A stretch of DNA of 64,000 bases. Source: Fervidobacterium thailandense (GTDB lineage: Bacteria > Thermotogota > Thermotogae > Thermotogales > Fervidobacteriaceae). This document shows positions 34,222 to 44,529 of this stretch, one piece after another. The notes under the pieces were generated by a model. The model was not told the DNA's origin and searched no databases. It worked only from the letters and a program-made list of their open reading frames with translations. The translations under genes were made by a program, and so were the position numbers. The stretch covers positions 1 to 64,000 of the forward strand of contig NZ_LWAF01000009.1 in assembly GCF_001719065.1 (NCBI RefSeq), in the 5' to 3' direction. Within the stretch, counting starts at the first letter, position 1, and each line of letters starts with the position of its first letter.

Positions 34222-34632
34222 ATGTCTTTTTACTACGTAATGGAACTCAACGTTAATGAACAGAGGGCAAATTTGTTACTTAGCGACAAGCATCTTGCGG
34301 AGTACTTAAGTTCGAAGAACTGCGAACTGCGTTACGAGGATGGGGTACTCAAACTCAAGTTCCCAGAAAACGAGGACCTCGATGAAGACGTAATGCGCGA
34401 AGTTCTCAAGGCCTTAAAAGTACCCGTGAATGCTAAGGAGTACATTTACGAGAACGGTTCGAAAATCGAACTCTTCTCTGGAAAACTCGATCCGGAGCAC
34501 CCACTTGGCCAGGCGAAAGAGGAGATCCAAGAACGCACCATCGAGAGCATAGAGGAGGAAGAGGAAGTCCAACTGAAAGGCTCTTTGGAAGACCTCCTGG
34601 ACGAGATGGACGAGGAGATCGAAGAAGAATAA
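34222..34632 (+). CDS. Acidic protein of unknown function
   Basis: 136 residues, strongly acidic, with a Glu-rich C-terminus (EEEEEVQ, DEMDEEIEEE). N-terminal half alternates strand and helix (ELNVNEQRANLLLSDKH). No family recognised. GGGGTG precedes the ATG. Follows rpsT by 23 bp and precedes a terminator; possibly the last gene of the operon starting at hfq. Confidence 0.65.
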   Translation: MSFYYVMELNVNEQRANLLLSDKHLAEYLSSKNCELRYEDGVLKLKFPENEDLDEDVMREVLKALKVPVNAKEYIYENGSKIELFSGKLDPEHPLGQAKEEIQERTIESIEEEEEVQLKGSLEDLLDEMDEEIEEE

Positions 34633-34635
34633 ATA

Positions 34636-34661
34636 ATTAATGAACACGATTAATGAACACG
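34636..34661. repeat. 13-bp tandem direct repeat
   Basis: ATTAATGAACACG occurs twice without gap (34636-34648 and 34649-34661) just after a stop codon. Could be a slippage product or a small regulatory site. Confidence 0.7.
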
Positions 34662-34703
34662 TTAAGCTCAAGGTCTACATCTATCAACATCCGATGCGAA
34701 AAA

Positions 34704-34737
34704 TAAAAAGCCCCCGATCATCGGGGGCTTTGATGTT
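34704..34737. terminator. Bidirectional terminator between convergent operons
   Basis: AAAGCCCCCGA (34707-34717), loop TCA, TCGGGGGCTTT (34721-34731), with A-run before and T-run after, so it serves both the plus operon and the chemoreceptor gene on the minus strand. Confidence 0.93.
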
Positions 34738-34748
34738 TTTCTTTGGCC

Positions 34749-36737
34749 TCAAATCTTGAAGTTCTTGATGAAACTGTCCAATTCACTCACGGCGTGTGCA
34801 AGTTCTTCCGCGTACGAGCGTGCGTTTTGTATCTGCTCAGCTTGAGCTGCTATTTGTCCCGCCATCTCCTCTATGTCGTGTTCAACGGCCTGGATATTCT
34901 TCGTTACCCTATCCATAGCCGCACTGACTTCCTCAGTTGCACCACTTTGTTCTTCGGCGGTAGCTGCAAGATCCGTTGTCATCCTCGAAACTTCCTCGAT
35001 TTTTTCTATGAGCACATTCAAACTCTCGCCAGCTTGTTTAACGATCTCAACGTAACTGTCCACCATCTGACTCACACTTGTGGTAACCTTCTCCACGCGT
35101 TTCGCTTGTTCACCGATCTTTCCCAAGATCTCCGCTATCTTCTTCGTTGCTTGCCTACTCTCCTCGGCAAGTTTCCTAATCTCATCCGCAACCACAGCAA
35201 AACCACGTCCCGCTTCTCCGGCCCTTGCTGCCTCAATAGCCGCGTTCAACGCCAAGAGGTTGGTTTGCTCGGCTATGCTGGAGATCGTGTTGACTATCTC
35301 CCCTATCTGATTCGAGAACTTCGTCAGTTCCACTATCGCTGCAAGTGATTCACCCATACCACTTCTTATCTGACCAACGGATCTTTCAACTTCAGTCATT
35401 CTTGATGAAACGGTTGTTACATTCTCCTTCATCAACTCCGCACTGTGGGATAGCCTTTCCGAGTATTTAGCTATATTTTGTGCACCAGCTGCCACTTCTT
35501 CCATACCGCTGTTCGCTTCTTCGGTGGCTGCGGCGATATCCTGGACCTCAAGCGTCGTTTTTTGGACAGTCTCCTTCGACATCTGCGCCGCTTCCGCCGA
35601 CTCACGAGCCAGTTCATCGAGCATAAACGAAACGGAAGAAACCTGTGCACCAAGCTTCATAACTTCGCCAACGGTCTTTCTGAAACTTTCGATGAGTAGT
35701 TTGAAAGCATTTCCAAGCTGTGCAATCTCGTCTTTTCCTATCTTTTTCTCATCTATCGACGCAGTTAGATCATTCTGAGCGACCTTTTGTGCGATCTCCA
35801 CAACGTGGTTGATCCGGTCACTTATAGTGCTTGTAAGAAGTATAGCCACGAGCGCGGCAGCCAGGGCGATGATGATACCAGCGAAGATACCGGACATTAT
35901 AATCTTATCTGCCGCTTGCTGTATCTCTGAGAAGGGTAATATGGCAATGGCAGTAAGGTTATAGTTCCCCACACGCTCAAATGCCGCAAATTTTCTGCCG
36001 TTGAACGTGTAAACTACTGTCCCTTTCGTCTTAGACTTAATCGCCTCGGCTAAGGGTTTGGTTGCCGTTTCTTTTTCGAGGTCCAACTTTCCAATGTATT
36101 CCTGCTTTGGATGAGCGACAACAAGTGTGTTGTAAGTCAGCGCTATATAACCTGACTTTCCAATTTTTTCCTTTGCAACAAGCTTTTGTAATCCTTCTAT
36201 CGGATAAATCCCCGCCAATACTCCTATCGCGTTCTCACTAAAGTCGTAGACAGCTGCCGTAACGAGGATCGTTGACTTACCATTGAAATCAAAGGGCATG
36301 AAGATATCGGTCTTTTTCCCCTTTCCCAGAACTTCATCAACAATATCCCTCGGGAGTTGGATCTGGACAATACCATCCTTCGAAACCACCCTGCCATCAG
36401 GAAGCACCACGTAAACTTCAAGGTATCCTTTTTGCGATAGAGCACTGTACGCGTTTCTTACGCCCCACGTAAGCTGGGCTATTCCAAGCTCGTCGGTAAC
36501 GTTCGTCATGTACGGCGATATAGCTCCGCTGAATGAATAGTCAGCCAAGGGCTTTACAATCCCATCGAGATACACTTCTATGTCTTTCTTCAGCGCACTA
36601 AGAACGAGCGACTGGATTTGCGCCGCACTGTCGCGCACCACGGAGCTGGATACAAGCACGGCCACGAAGATGCTTGTAACGGAAGACAGTACGCCAACAA
36701 GTACGAGTGATAGGATCAACTTCGCCCTAAGGCTCAT
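34749..36737 (-). CDS. Methyl-accepting chemotaxis protein
   Basis: 662 residues. TM1 about 6-28, periplasmic double-Cache-like sensor (about 35-280; [37 protein letters not shown]), TM2 about 285-308, HAMP, then a long coiled-coil signalling domain with the conserved hairpin [36 protein letters not shown]. Its ATG overlaps the hutH stop (ATGA), so translation is coupled to histidine ammonia-lyase: the receptor may sense histidine or a related compound, but that is inference. Last gene of a long minus run. Confidence 0.95.
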   Translation of the reverse strand: MSLRAKLILSLVLVGVLSSVTSIFVAVLVSSSVVRDSAAQIQSLVLSALKKDIEVYLDGIVKPLADYSFSGAISPYMTNVTDELGIAQLTWGVRNAYSALSQKGYLEVYVVLPDGRVVSKDGIVQIQLPRDIVDEVLGKGKKTDIFMPFDFNGKSTILVTAAVYDFSENAIGVLAGIYPIEGLQKLVAKEKIGKSGYIALTYNTLVVAHPKQEYIGKLDLEKETATKPLAEAIKSKTKGTVVYTFNGRKFAAFERVGNYNLTAIAILPFSEIQQAADKIIMSGIFAGIIIALAAALVAILLTSTISDRINHVVEIAQKVAQNDLTASIDEKKIGKDEIAQLGNAFKLLIESFRKTVGEVMKLGAQVSSVSFMLDELARESAEAAQMSKETVQKTTLEVQDIAAATEEANSGMEEVAAGAQNIAKYSERLSHSAELMKENVTTVSSRMTEVERSVGQIRSGMGESLAAIVELTKFSNQIGEIVNTISSIAEQTNLLALNAAIEAARAGEAGRGFAVVADEIRKLAEESRQATKKIAEILGKIGEQAKRVEKVTTSVSQMVDSYVEIVKQAGESLNVLIEKIEEVSRMTTDLAATAEEQSGATEEVSAAMDRVTKNIQAVEHDIEEMAGQIAAQAEQIQNARSYAEELAHAVSELDSFIKNFKI

Positions 36738-38218
36738 GTACTTCCCTCCCCAAAGAGGATTTCATTCACAACGAGATTTCGCACCCTGATAAAGTCGTCG
36801 CCCAAGTATCGATCCTCCGAAGGTTGCAAAGCTATTCGGGCTACGAATTCTTCAACTGGCGCAGAACTCTTCAAAGGTCTTCTGAATTGTATCGCGATAG
36901 ATGAAACCATAGCCTCTATCGTTATCAATGATACCACATTTTCGTATATTTTGTAGAGTTTCCTCACCGCGTTTGCTCCCATGCTAACATGGTCCTCTTG
37001 GTAAGCGGATGTGGGAATGCTATCGGCACTCGCAGGATGAGAGAGAATTTTGTTTTCGTTGCACAACGCCGCCGCAGTGTATTGCCAGATCATCAACCCG
37101 CTGTTCAAACCCTCCTCGCCACCTGCCAAGAACGGCGGTAAGTTTTCGTTAACTTTGGGGTTGAGTAATCTGTCTATCCTGCGTTCTATCATATTTCCCA
37201 TCGAGGTAAGAGCAATCGACAAGTAATCAGCGCACAGTGCGAGCGGTTCTCCGTGGAAGTTGCCACCACTCAACACACCATCTTCGAAGACTAACGGATT
37301 ATCGGTCGCCGAATTGATCTCCCGTTCGACCACAGTTTTTACCCATTCTATCGTATCGAGAACGGCCCCGTAAACCTGGGGAATTGTTCTTAAGGTGTAG
37401 GCGTCCTGCACCTTTGGACAGTTTTTGTGGCTTTCTCTAATTTCGCTACCGTCAAGAAATTCTCGTAACCACGCTGCGATTTTGACTTGCCCAGGATGCG
37501 AACGAACACTCTGTATCCGTTCATCGAACGCCATCGGCGTACCCAAAAGCGCATCGACCGAAGCAGCAGCAACAAGCGTGGCAATCTTTATCAATTTTTC
37601 AAGGTCCCTAACGATGAGTGCCAGGTGTGCGCTCATGAACTGCGTTCCGTTAACAAGACTAAGTCCTTCCTTTTCCTCCAACGAGATGGGGACAAAATCA
37701 GTCCGACTCACGGGAACAACTTGTCCGTCTATGATAACTTTACCTTCACCTATAACGACCGAAGCAATATGAGATAGTGGGGCCAGGTCACCACTTGCAC
37801 CAACTGATCCTTTCTCCGGCACCGCGGGAGTGATCCGCTTGTTCAACAATTCCAGGAGCTTTTCAACAACGATGACCCTAACACCACTATAACCTTTGGC
37901 GAGAGCGTTCGCCCTAATGAGTATCATCGCACGCACAAGGTCTTCAGATAAATAATTTCCCACACCTGTGGCGTGGGAAAGGATGATGTTTCTCTGTAAT
38001 TGTCTGAGCTTATCTTTCGATATCTTAACGTTGGCCAGCGCACCGAACCCCGTGTTCACACCGTATATTGGACGTTCGGATTCCATATGCTTTTCAAGTA
38101 GTTTGCGCCCTGTTTCAATCTTAGCACGAGCATCCGTTGACAACTCAACTGGCTCCATCAACCTGGAAACCCTGTGTACGTCCTCTAAAGTCAGATGCTC
38201 ACCATCGACAATTACCAT
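36734..38218 (-). CDS. hutH: Histidine ammonia-lyase
   Basis: 494 residues, typical length. Deaminates histidine to urocanate. The MIO cofactor triad Ala-Ser-Gly is in [14 protein letters not shown] near residue 144; YGVNTGFG near 50, and C-terminal [14 protein letters not shown], are family hallmarks. Start ATG 38218 is preceded by GGGGGGAG; the ORF extends upstream in frame to 38251 without such a site. No hutU, hutI or hutG is in the window, so the pathway is incomplete here. Coupled to the chemoreceptor downstream. Related tyrosine-ammonia-lyase or aminomutase activity cannot be excluded. Confidence 0.93.
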   Translation of the reverse strand: MVIVDGEHLTLEDVHRVSRLMEPVELSTDARAKIETGRKLLEKHMESERPIYGVNTGFGALANVKISKDKLRQLQRNIILSHATGVGNYLSEDLVRAMILIRANALAKGYSGVRVIVVEKLLELLNKRITPAVPEKGSVGASGDLAPLSHIASVVIGEGKVIIDGQVVPVSRTDFVPISLEEKEGLSLVNGTQFMSAHLALIVRDLEKLIKIATLVAAASVDALLGTPMAFDERIQSVRSHPGQVKIAAWLREFLDGSEIRESHKNCPKVQDAYTLRTIPQVYGAVLDTIEWVKTVVEREINSATDNPLVFEDGVLSGGNFHGEPLALCADYLSIALTSMGNMIERRIDRLLNPKVNENLPPFLAGGEEGLNSGLMIWQYTAAALCNENKILSHPASADSIPTSAYQEDHVSMGANAVRKLYKIYENVVSLITIEAMVSSIAIQFRRPLKSSAPVEEFVARIALQPSEDRYLGDDFIRVRNLVVNEILFGEGST

Positions 38219-38247
38219 CGAACTCCCCCCGGCAGGACAAGCTTTTG

Positions 38248-38772
38248 TCAAAGTTCGCGAGTTTTTATCGGTCTTATATGCTTTCCTTCGACAAATCGAG
38301 CCATGATGTACAGCAGGTCACTTACCCTGTTGAGGTACTTTATCACCTCGGGACGTACTTGTTCATGCTTTGACAAGTGTACCACGAGTCTTTCGGCACG
38401 CCGCGCAATTGTTCTACAAACATCCAGGTAAGCACTCGCTAAAGTCTCACCCGGTACGGCAAACGAATGTAAGTCCACCTTCTCTTCATACTGGTGGATA
38501 ATCTTGGTCAGTTCTTCCACATCATCTTCCGTGATCAACCTTATGAACTGTTCACCTTTTGCCAGTTCTGAAGCGAGCCTGAAAAGGGACTTCTGGATTT
38601 CTTCAACCACTTCACGCTCGTAGTCGGGGAGGTAGTGTTTCGACAGTCCCAAAAAGGAATTCAGTTCGTCAACTGTTCCGTACGCTTCAACCCTCGGATG
38701 GTCTTTCGAAACGCGTTCTCCGTTTGCCAAGCTCGTTTCTCCGTTGTCTCCAGTTCTGGTAGTTATAGACAT
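38248..38772 (-). CDS. Cob(I)alamin adenosyltransferase, PduO type
   Basis: 174 residues. PduO-family hallmarks: TRTGDNGETSLANGERVSKDHPRVEAYGTVDELNSFLG at the N-terminus (ATP site), and VPGETLASAYLDVCRTIARRAERLVVHL plus YLNRVSDLLYIMARF in the C-terminal helices. Makes adenosylcobalamin. Start ATG 38772 is behind AAGGAGTG; a GTG at 38781 overlaps that site. Part of the minus operon between GNAT and hutH. Confidence 0.95.
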   Translation of the reverse strand: MSITTRTGDNGETSLANGERVSKDHPRVEAYGTVDELNSFLGLSKHYLPDYEREVVEEIQKSLFRLASELAKGEQFIRLITEDDVEELTKIIHQYEEKVDLHSFAVPGETLASAYLDVCRTIARRAERLVVHLSKHEQVRPEVIKYLNRVSDLLYIMARFVEGKHIRPIKTREL

Positions 38773-38777
38773 GACAT

Positions 38778-39329
38778 TCACTCCTTTTCCGAAATATCGC
38801 CCACAATTTTATAGTAACTTACAGCATTCTCGTACCTATCACCGTTTTTCACGAAAGCGTACCTCTTTCCTTCCAGCTTAAAGCCACACTCTTCCATGAT
38901 TTTTATCACCGCGATGTTTCTCTCCAGTGTCTCGGCTTGTATCCTCACCGCACCGTTCTCTTCCGCCCAATCTACACCTATCTTAAAAAGCTTCTTGCCC
39001 AGACCTTTTCCTTGATGTCTTGGGACGATCTCCAAACCTATTTCAGCAACGTGTTTCAACTTCTCCTTCGAGTCGTAAAACCATACCCACAACTGTCCAA
39101 CGATTTCACCTTCGTGTTCCAAAACGAGGAATAATCTTTTATCCCTCTTCAACCAGTCCTCTATCCATGTGCGAATACTCTCAAGACTTATCTCTTCGGG
39201 TGTCGACAGAACCGTATCGCAGTGTTTTGCAACCTCGATACGCACCTTGTACAACGCTTCCGCGTCCTCAGGAAAGGCCTGCCTCACAACGTACCCGTCA
39301 AGTTCCAATCTTTCGGAAAAAAGGCTCAT
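38778..39329 (-). CDS. GNAT-family N-acetyltransferase
   Basis: 183 residues. The acetyl-CoA pyrophosphate loop is PRHQGKGLGKKLFKIGVDWA (RxxGxG/A), followed by AVRIQAETLERNIAVIKIMEECGFKLEGKR typical of the RimJ/PhnO-like GNAT fold. Acceptor unknown. ATG 39329 has GGGAGGGG upstream. Confidence 0.92.
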   Translation of the reverse strand: MSLFSERLELDGYVVRQAFPEDAEALYKVRIEVAKHCDTVLSTPEEISLESIRTWIEDWLKRDKRLFLVLEHEGEIVGQLWVWFYDSKEKLKHVAEIGLEIVPRHQGKGLGKKLFKIGVDWAEENGAVRIQAETLERNIAVIKIMEECGFKLEGKRYAFVKNGDRYENAVSYYKIVGDISEKE

Positions 39330-39370
39330 AACCCCTCCCCCCGAGAACACCACGGAATTGCCGTCACTTT

Positions 39371-39625
39371 TTATCCAGCGTTACCATCGTTCGGCCTGAG
39401 CTCGACAAGCTCCAGATTCACAACGGTTTTTGCACTCTCGAGCAGTCTTATCGCATCGAGCACCGTGTCCTTTGGTGCGATGACTCTGAGGTACTCTCCC
39501 TCAAGACTTCTGATGTTCATCACGTGGTCCTCGGCTTCGAGGAGGTAGTTAAGTATGTGTATGTCTTCCTTATTTATCCTCACAAGGATATCGTACTCCA
39601 AAACTTCCGGTCTTTCAACACTCAC
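39371..39625 (-). CDS. Small DUF4911-like protein
   Basis: 84 residues: YDILVRINKEDIHILNYLLEAEDHVMNIRSLEG then LRVIAPKD and LELVELRPND. Resembles the short DUF4911 proteins of Thermotogales and clostridia, function unknown; looks like an RNA- or ligand-binding alpha/beta domain. Overlaps the regulator gene upstream by 11 bp, so the two are coupled. Confidence 0.65.
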   Translation of the reverse strand: MSVERPEVLEYDILVRINKEDIHILNYLLEAEDHVMNIRSLEGEYLRVIAPKDTVLDAIRLLESAKTVVNLELVELRPNDGNAG

Positions 39626-40139
39626 TTTCCGATCCCTCCACCTTGCTCGAATTTTTTTCCTCGAGCTCGTCGAGTATGCTCTTGATTGGGCACGGTGTCG
39701 TCCTTTTACGTGGCTGATTCAGAAACTCCCTGAACTTACCAACGATCTCACCACTACCACCTTCAACAAGAAATCGCGCAAACGCGATGAAGCGCTCGAC
39801 AATTTTGTCTCCGAGGTTAAAGTAAACATTCCAAGATGCTTGCGTTGCTTCGTTCTCATCCAGTCCCAATATCTCACAAAAGAACATCTTCACCGCGTTA
39901 AGCTTGGTGTTTTCAGTTATCGCCACTTTCTTTCCCTCGGCTGTGAGTGTGATGCTTCCCCGCGGTTCGTAGTAGATGAGGCCCTGTTCGGAGAGCCTCT
40001 CGAGAAATTGTTTTGCCGATGGCATTTTGACGTTTAGAAATTCAGAAATTTTCTTTAACCTCGTCCATCCCATCTGGTTAAGCGTAAGGTACACGGCCAA
40101 GAGGTACTTACGCTCCGTGGAGCCGATTTGGTGTTCCAT
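39615..40139 (-). CDS. DtxR/MntR-type metal-dependent regulator
   Basis: 174 residues. N-terminal winged helix (STERKYLLAVYLTLNQMGWTRLKKISEFLNVKMPSAKQFLERLSEQGLIYY) followed by a short metal-binding/dimerisation region; some ligand-like residues (Cys/Glu in FFCEILGLDENEA) are present. Likely a Mn- or Fe-responsive repressor, target unknown. ATG 40139 follows GGGAGGC. Confidence 0.85.
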   Translation of the reverse strand: MEHQIGSTERKYLLAVYLTLNQMGWTRLKKISEFLNVKMPSAKQFLERLSEQGLIYYEPRGSITLTAEGKKVAITENTKLNAVKMFFCEILGLDENEATQASWNVYFNLGDKIVERFIAFARFLVEGGSGEIVGKFREFLNQPRKRTTPCPIKSILDELEEKNSSKVEGSESEC

Positions 40140-40168
40140 TACTCTGCCTCCCCTCATGTCTTTTCGGT

Positions 40169-41848
40169 TCAGTATCTGAACGCGCTGCGACCAATGAATT
40201 CCCTAATTATCGATGTTCTCGGTATATCCTCGATGTTCGTTATCGGTAGGAAGTAGTCCAGGATTTTCAGCAACCTGTTCGCCTCCGTGGACTCTGGCTC
40301 TGTGTCCGGCACAACGGTCAAGAGTGGTTCGGCGAAGATCTTGAGTACCGAAAGTTCGTAAATTAGTGCACTGTTGAACATTGCATCGGCGTTCTCCTGG
40401 TACGGGAAGATGTTACGTTCCTCTCCGCGTCGCACACTCGGCCACATCCTGAGTGTGGCCAGTGCGCTATGACCACGGAACTTGCTATCACGTACCATCC
40501 TCCGGATCAACCTAACATCGGTGGTGTGTAAGCGGTTGACGTTGTCGAGGTTCAGCTGAGCGAGCGCACTGACGTAAATTTTGAACTTCAGCTCCTCAGG
40601 AACCATCTCTGTCAACTTTGGGTTCAAACCGTGTATACCTTCAACGATGATTATCTGATCCTTTCCTATCCTCAACCTCTGACCCTTTACCCTCTTACCG
40701 GCAACAAAATCGAACTTCGGAATCTCGACCTCTTTTCCCTCAAAAAGGTCCAGCAAGTTCCTGTTGAAAAGTTCAACATCGATGGCCTCCAGCGCCTCAA
40801 AGTCGTAGTTTCCATTTTCGTCCCTCGGTGTTTTTTCCCTGTCCACAAAATAGTCATCCAGAGATATCGTTACCGGTTTGAGTCCACTGGCCTTTAATTG
40901 AACCATTAGCCTCTTAGAGAAAGTCGTCTTTCCGCTCGAGGAAGGCCCAGCAATTAGAACTAACCGCACGCTCTTTCTGTTCTTTATCTCTTCAGATATC
41001 ATTGCTATCTTCTTTTCGTGGAGCGCTTCGGCAAGTATAATGAGATCCGAAACGGCACGTTCACCCCTCGCAACGATTTCATTTAGGTCGCCAACGTTAT
41101 CCACTTCCATTATTTCGAGCCATCTTGAGTACTCAATGAAAATGGCCGAGAGTTTTGGAAGTGGTTTGAAATCCGGTACAGTTATTTGGCCATCCTGGAC
41201 CCTCGGCAAAAGCACCACAATTCCGTTGTCGTACTTAACGATTTTGAACCATTTCATGTAACCGGTGCTGGGAGGCATGTAACCGTAGAAGTAATCGAAA
41301 TGTCCATCAGCTTCGTAGATCTTTACCGTCTTCTTCTTCCTGTATCTTAGTAACTTTACCTTATCCTCCATCCCACAGGACGCGAAGAGGTCTATAGCCT
41401 GACTTTTCGGAAGTTCCGATTTCCTGAACTTAATATCCTCCTCTACCCAGCGGAGCATCTCGCGGGTTAAGTTTTGCACATCTTCTTCACTCACTTGGAT
41501 GATCTTGTCCGTTCCCTGTTCGCGTAACTCACAGTACACACCGTGACCGATAGTGTGTAAGACCTTTAGGTTGCAATTTTTAAACAAACGCCGAACGGAC
41601 GCATGAAGGATGAAGAAAAGGCCCCTTTGGTAAATACGCTGACCGTCCGTGGAATCCAAGGTTATGAACGTAATTTCGCCGGAACGGGTGATGGGTCTGA
41701 AGAGTTCAAGTATAGTGTTCTCCATTCGGGCACCGAGCACGATCTTCCCCGTCTTTCTCTGGTACTCCTTTGCAATCTCTTCCAATGTGTCACCGTAGTT
41801 AATTTCGTACTCTTGAGAATCGACGTAGATCTTCAAAGTTTCACCCAT
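40169..41848 (-). CDS. TGS-domain nucleoside (uridine-like) kinase
   Basis: 559 residues. N-terminal TGS domain (about 1-65; LKIYVDSQEYEINYGDTLEEI) and threonyl-tRNA-synthetase-second-domain-like part (about 65-190), then a P-loop kinase domain with GPSSSGKTTFSKRL near residue 290, DDYFVDR and VEGIHGLNP. This architecture is known in Thermotogales and Firmicutes; homologues phosphorylate nucleosides. ATG 41848 has GGAGGTG 9 nt upstream; the ORF extends to 41893 without a site. Confidence 0.92.
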   Translation of the reverse strand: MGETLKIYVDSQEYEINYGDTLEEIAKEYQRKTGKIVLGARMENTILELFRPITRSGEITFITLDSTDGQRIYQRGLFFILHASVRRLFKNCNLKVLHTIGHGVYCELREQGTDKIIQVSEEDVQNLTREMLRWVEEDIKFRKSELPKSQAIDLFASCGMEDKVKLLRYRKKKTVKIYEADGHFDYFYGYMPPSTGYMKWFKIVKYDNGIVVLLPRVQDGQITVPDFKPLPKLSAIFIEYSRWLEIMEVDNVGDLNEIVARGERAVSDLIILAEALHEKKIAMISEEIKNRKSVRLVLIAGPSSSGKTTFSKRLMVQLKASGLKPVTISLDDYFVDREKTPRDENGNYDFEALEAIDVELFNRNLLDLFEGKEVEIPKFDFVAGKRVKGQRLRIGKDQIIIVEGIHGLNPKLTEMVPEELKFKIYVSALAQLNLDNVNRLHTTDVRLIRRMVRDSKFRGHSALATLRMWPSVRRGEERNIFPYQENADAMFNSALIYELSVLKIFAEPLLTVVPDTEPESTEANRLLKILDYFLPITNIEDIPRTSIIREFIGRSAFRY

Positions 41849-41880
41849 CGTATTTCGCACCTCCGCCTTTTCATGCGTAT

Positions 41881-43269
41881 TCACACACGCCAAGTGATTT
41901 CGTAAGTGTTAGGATCAGTGTGCGTGTAATGAATGTGTACGTTGACCTTTAATTTCTCTTTTAAATCCGTTTTCGAAATGTATTGCTTCAAATACGGGTG
42001 CACCTTTAATATTAGCTCCTTGGCGTTCTTCGGTTTGTCCTGCAAGTCAGCAAAGAGTTCTTGAATCACCGTTTGTGCGCTTTTAATCTTACCAGTCCCA
42101 CCACAAACTGGACAAATCGAGAGTAATTTCTCGTCGAGAGATTTGCTCGTTCGTTTTCGCGCCATTTCGAAGAGTCCAAGTTTTGTGAAACCGTACAGTT
42201 CCACCCGATTCCTATCTTTGGCAACTTCACGTTTCAAAACTTCGATAACTCTTTGCTTTGTTGCATCATCTTTCATATCGATGAAATCCACCAAAATGAT
42301 ACCACCGATGTTTCTCAGTCTTAAAATTCTGCAAATCTCAACAGCCGCCTCGGTGTTTATGACCTCCGAAAGGCGCTCGTGATCGTCGGTAGCAACGTAC
42401 CTTCCCGAGTTCACGTCGATCACCGTGAGCGCCTCCGTTTTATCGATCACTATCTCCCCGCCCGAAGGTAGCATTATCCGGCGTCTGTAGACCTCTAAAA
42501 GCTTATTCTTCACATCGAAGGCCTCGAACGTGTCACCTTCGACCACTTTGACAGGGATTTTTTTGTCAAACTTGCGTATCAAGTCCCGGTGACCATGAAA
42601 GTTGGTAACAACTTCCGTAACTTCCCTCCTCAGAAACTCCCTTATGAGAAACTCGTCAGTATCCGCCTCCTTCAGCAGCAGCTTCGGCTTTCTGGAACGT
42701 TTGAATAGCGAAATAATATCACGCCATTTGGCTTGCAGCTCGTAAATTTCCTCGATCAAAGTCTCATCGTTTACATCCACAGCTGCGGTTCTCAAAATTA
42801 TCCCCATACCCGTTTCTTCCTGTAACTTTTTTGCAAGTGCTCTCAGCTTTTCACGTTCATTTTCTTCAAGTTTTCTTGAAACTCCGATGTTTTTGGAAAA
42901 CGGTAACAAGATCACGTAACGTCCAACAAGGGCCACGTTCGTCGTTACTTGTGGCCCTTTCATACCCACGCTTTCTTTCTTCACCTGAACAAGGACCTTT
43001 TGCCCTTCATGAAGTTTCGTCACTCCGAAGAACTCCATGTATTCCTTCTTAACATCCTTTAATCTGAGGAACGCGTTGCTATCAGCTCCAATCTTAACAA
43101 ACGCCGCATCGAGACCAGGAACGATTCTTTCCACACGTCCTACGTATATGCTCCCAGCTGGTTCATCCTCCTCGTCATGACCAAGGTAGATCTCCATCAA
43201 CTTCCCGTTATCCATCAACGCAGCTTGTGTTTCCCCGCTTAGCTGATTTCTGTTGAGAATCAGGATCAT
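41881..43269 (-). CDS. rng: Ribonuclease G
   Basis: 462 residues. S1 RNA-binding segment near 40-110 (GSIYVGRVERIVPGLDAAFVKIG), RNase E/G catalytic core with TLIDVNSGRYV-type VIDVNSGRY and DFIDMKDD (Mg ligands), and the zinc-link CPVCGGTGKI near the C-terminus. Processes rRNA and mRNA. Large 5'-sensor features present. Minus operon between ahcY and the kinase. Confidence 0.96.
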   Translation of the reverse strand: MILILNRNQLSGETQAALMDNGKLMEIYLGHDEEDEPAGSIYVGRVERIVPGLDAAFVKIGADSNAFLRLKDVKKEYMEFFGVTKLHEGQKVLVQVKKESVGMKGPQVTTNVALVGRYVILLPFSKNIGVSRKLEENEREKLRALAKKLQEETGMGIILRTAAVDVNDETLIEEIYELQAKWRDIISLFKRSRKPKLLLKEADTDEFLIREFLRREVTEVVTNFHGHRDLIRKFDKKIPVKVVEGDTFEAFDVKNKLLEVYRRRIMLPSGGEIVIDKTEALTVIDVNSGRYVATDDHERLSEVINTEAAVEICRILRLRNIGGIILVDFIDMKDDATKQRVIEVLKREVAKDRNRVELYGFTKLGLFEMARKRTSKSLDEKLLSICPVCGGTGKIKSAQTVIQELFADLQDKPKNAKELILKVHPYLKQYISKTDLKEKLKVNVHIHYTHTDPNTYEITWRV

Positions 43270-43289
43270 TTTCTTTCAGTTCCTCCGAA

Positions 43290-44492
43290 TCAGAAATTTT
43301 TCAGGTATTCAACTTGCTCGGGGGTTAACTCGTCAATTTCCACACCCAAGGCCTTCAATTTCAGACGAGCTACGTGTTCGTCGAGCTCTGCAGGATACTC
43401 GTAGACCTTTTTCTCCAGCGTTGCGTAATTTTTTGACAAGTACACCAGTGCCAAGGTCTGGAGTGCGAACGAAATGTCCATGATCTCCACAGGATGTCCA
43501 TCGGCAGCCGCCAGGTTTACCAACCGTCCTAGGCCTATGACGTAAACTTCTTTCCCGTTGAACTTGTAACACATCACGTTCTGACGGATCTCGTATTTTT
43601 CTTCAGCCAACCTCTCGAGTACGTCCATCGGTATTTCCACGTTAAAATGACCGGCGTTGGCAAGAACCGCTCCATTCTTCAGATTGAGCAAATCTTCCTC
43701 CTTGAGGACATCCTTAACCCCTGTCGCGGTGATTACAATATCGGCCACTTTGCAAAGCTCGGAGATCTTTCCAACTTCGAAACCATCCATAATCGCTTCA
43801 ACAGCCTTTACCGGATCCACTTCCGAAACCATCACGTACGCTCCCATGCCACGTGCGCGCATGGCTATACCACGACCGCACCAACCGTAACCAGCTACGA
43901 GTACTTTCTTTCCGGCAAGTAAAAGATTCGTGTTTCTCATTATCGAGTCGATAACCGATTGCCCAGTACCGTACCTGTTATCGAATAGGTACTTCATCTT
44001 CGCGTTGTTGACCGCGATAACCGGAACGTTGAGTATACCTCTTTCTTGGAGGTTTCTTAACCTTCTCACCCCGGTGGTCGTCTCTTCCGAGACACCCTTA
44101 AGATTCTCCAGTACCTCACGCCGCTCCGTGTGTGCGAGCACCGTAAGGTCCCCACCGTCATCGAGGATCAAATCCGGTTTTGAATCCAGCACCCGGTGGA
44201 GGAAAGAGAAGTACTCTTTCTCGTCAGTCGTCCGCTTTGCATGAACCTCGATTCCGTAATCGGCCAGTGCTTGGGCTACATCATCTTGCGTGGACAGCGG
44301 ATTGCAACCGGTGACAACCACTTGAGCACCGAGTTTTTTAAGCGTGATGGCCAAATAGGCCGTTTTTGCCTCCAAGTGTATCGACATGCCAATTCGCCAC
44401 CCAGTTAAGTCATAGTCACCCTTCTGAAGCATGTTCAATAAGCTCATATGCTTTGAAACCCACTCGATTTTCTGGTGTCCCGTCTTAGCCAT
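43290..44492 (-). CDS. ahcY: Adenosylhomocysteinase
   Basis: 400 residues, the short thermophile form. Splits SAH into adenosine and homocysteine. Signatures: GCNPLSTQDDVAQAL, DDGGDLTVLAH, NNAKMKYLFDNRYGTGQS, NAD fold VAGYGWCGRGIAMRARGMGA, and ANAGHFNVEI. ATG 44492 follows AGAGGTG; an ORF extension to 44549 is not supported. Confidence 0.97.
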   Translation of the reverse strand: MAKTGHQKIEWVSKHMSLLNMLQKGDYDLTGWRIGMSIHLEAKTAYLAITLKKLGAQVVVTGCNPLSTQDDVAQALADYGIEVHAKRTTDEKEYFSFLHRVLDSKPDLILDDGGDLTVLAHTERREVLENLKGVSEETTTGVRRLRNLQERGILNVPVIAVNNAKMKYLFDNRYGTGQSVIDSIMRNTNLLLAGKKVLVAGYGWCGRGIAMRARGMGAYVMVSEVDPVKAVEAIMDGFEVGKISELCKVADIVITATGVKDVLKEEDLLNLKNGAVLANAGHFNVEIPMDVLERLAEEKYEIRQNVMCYKFNGKEVYVIGLGRLVNLAAADGHPVEIMDISFALQTLALVYLSKNYATLEKKVYEYPAELDEHVARLKLKALGVEIDELTPEQVEYLKNF

Positions 44493-44529
44493 TATTCTCA
44501 CCTCTTTTAGGAAAATCAGAATATTTCGT

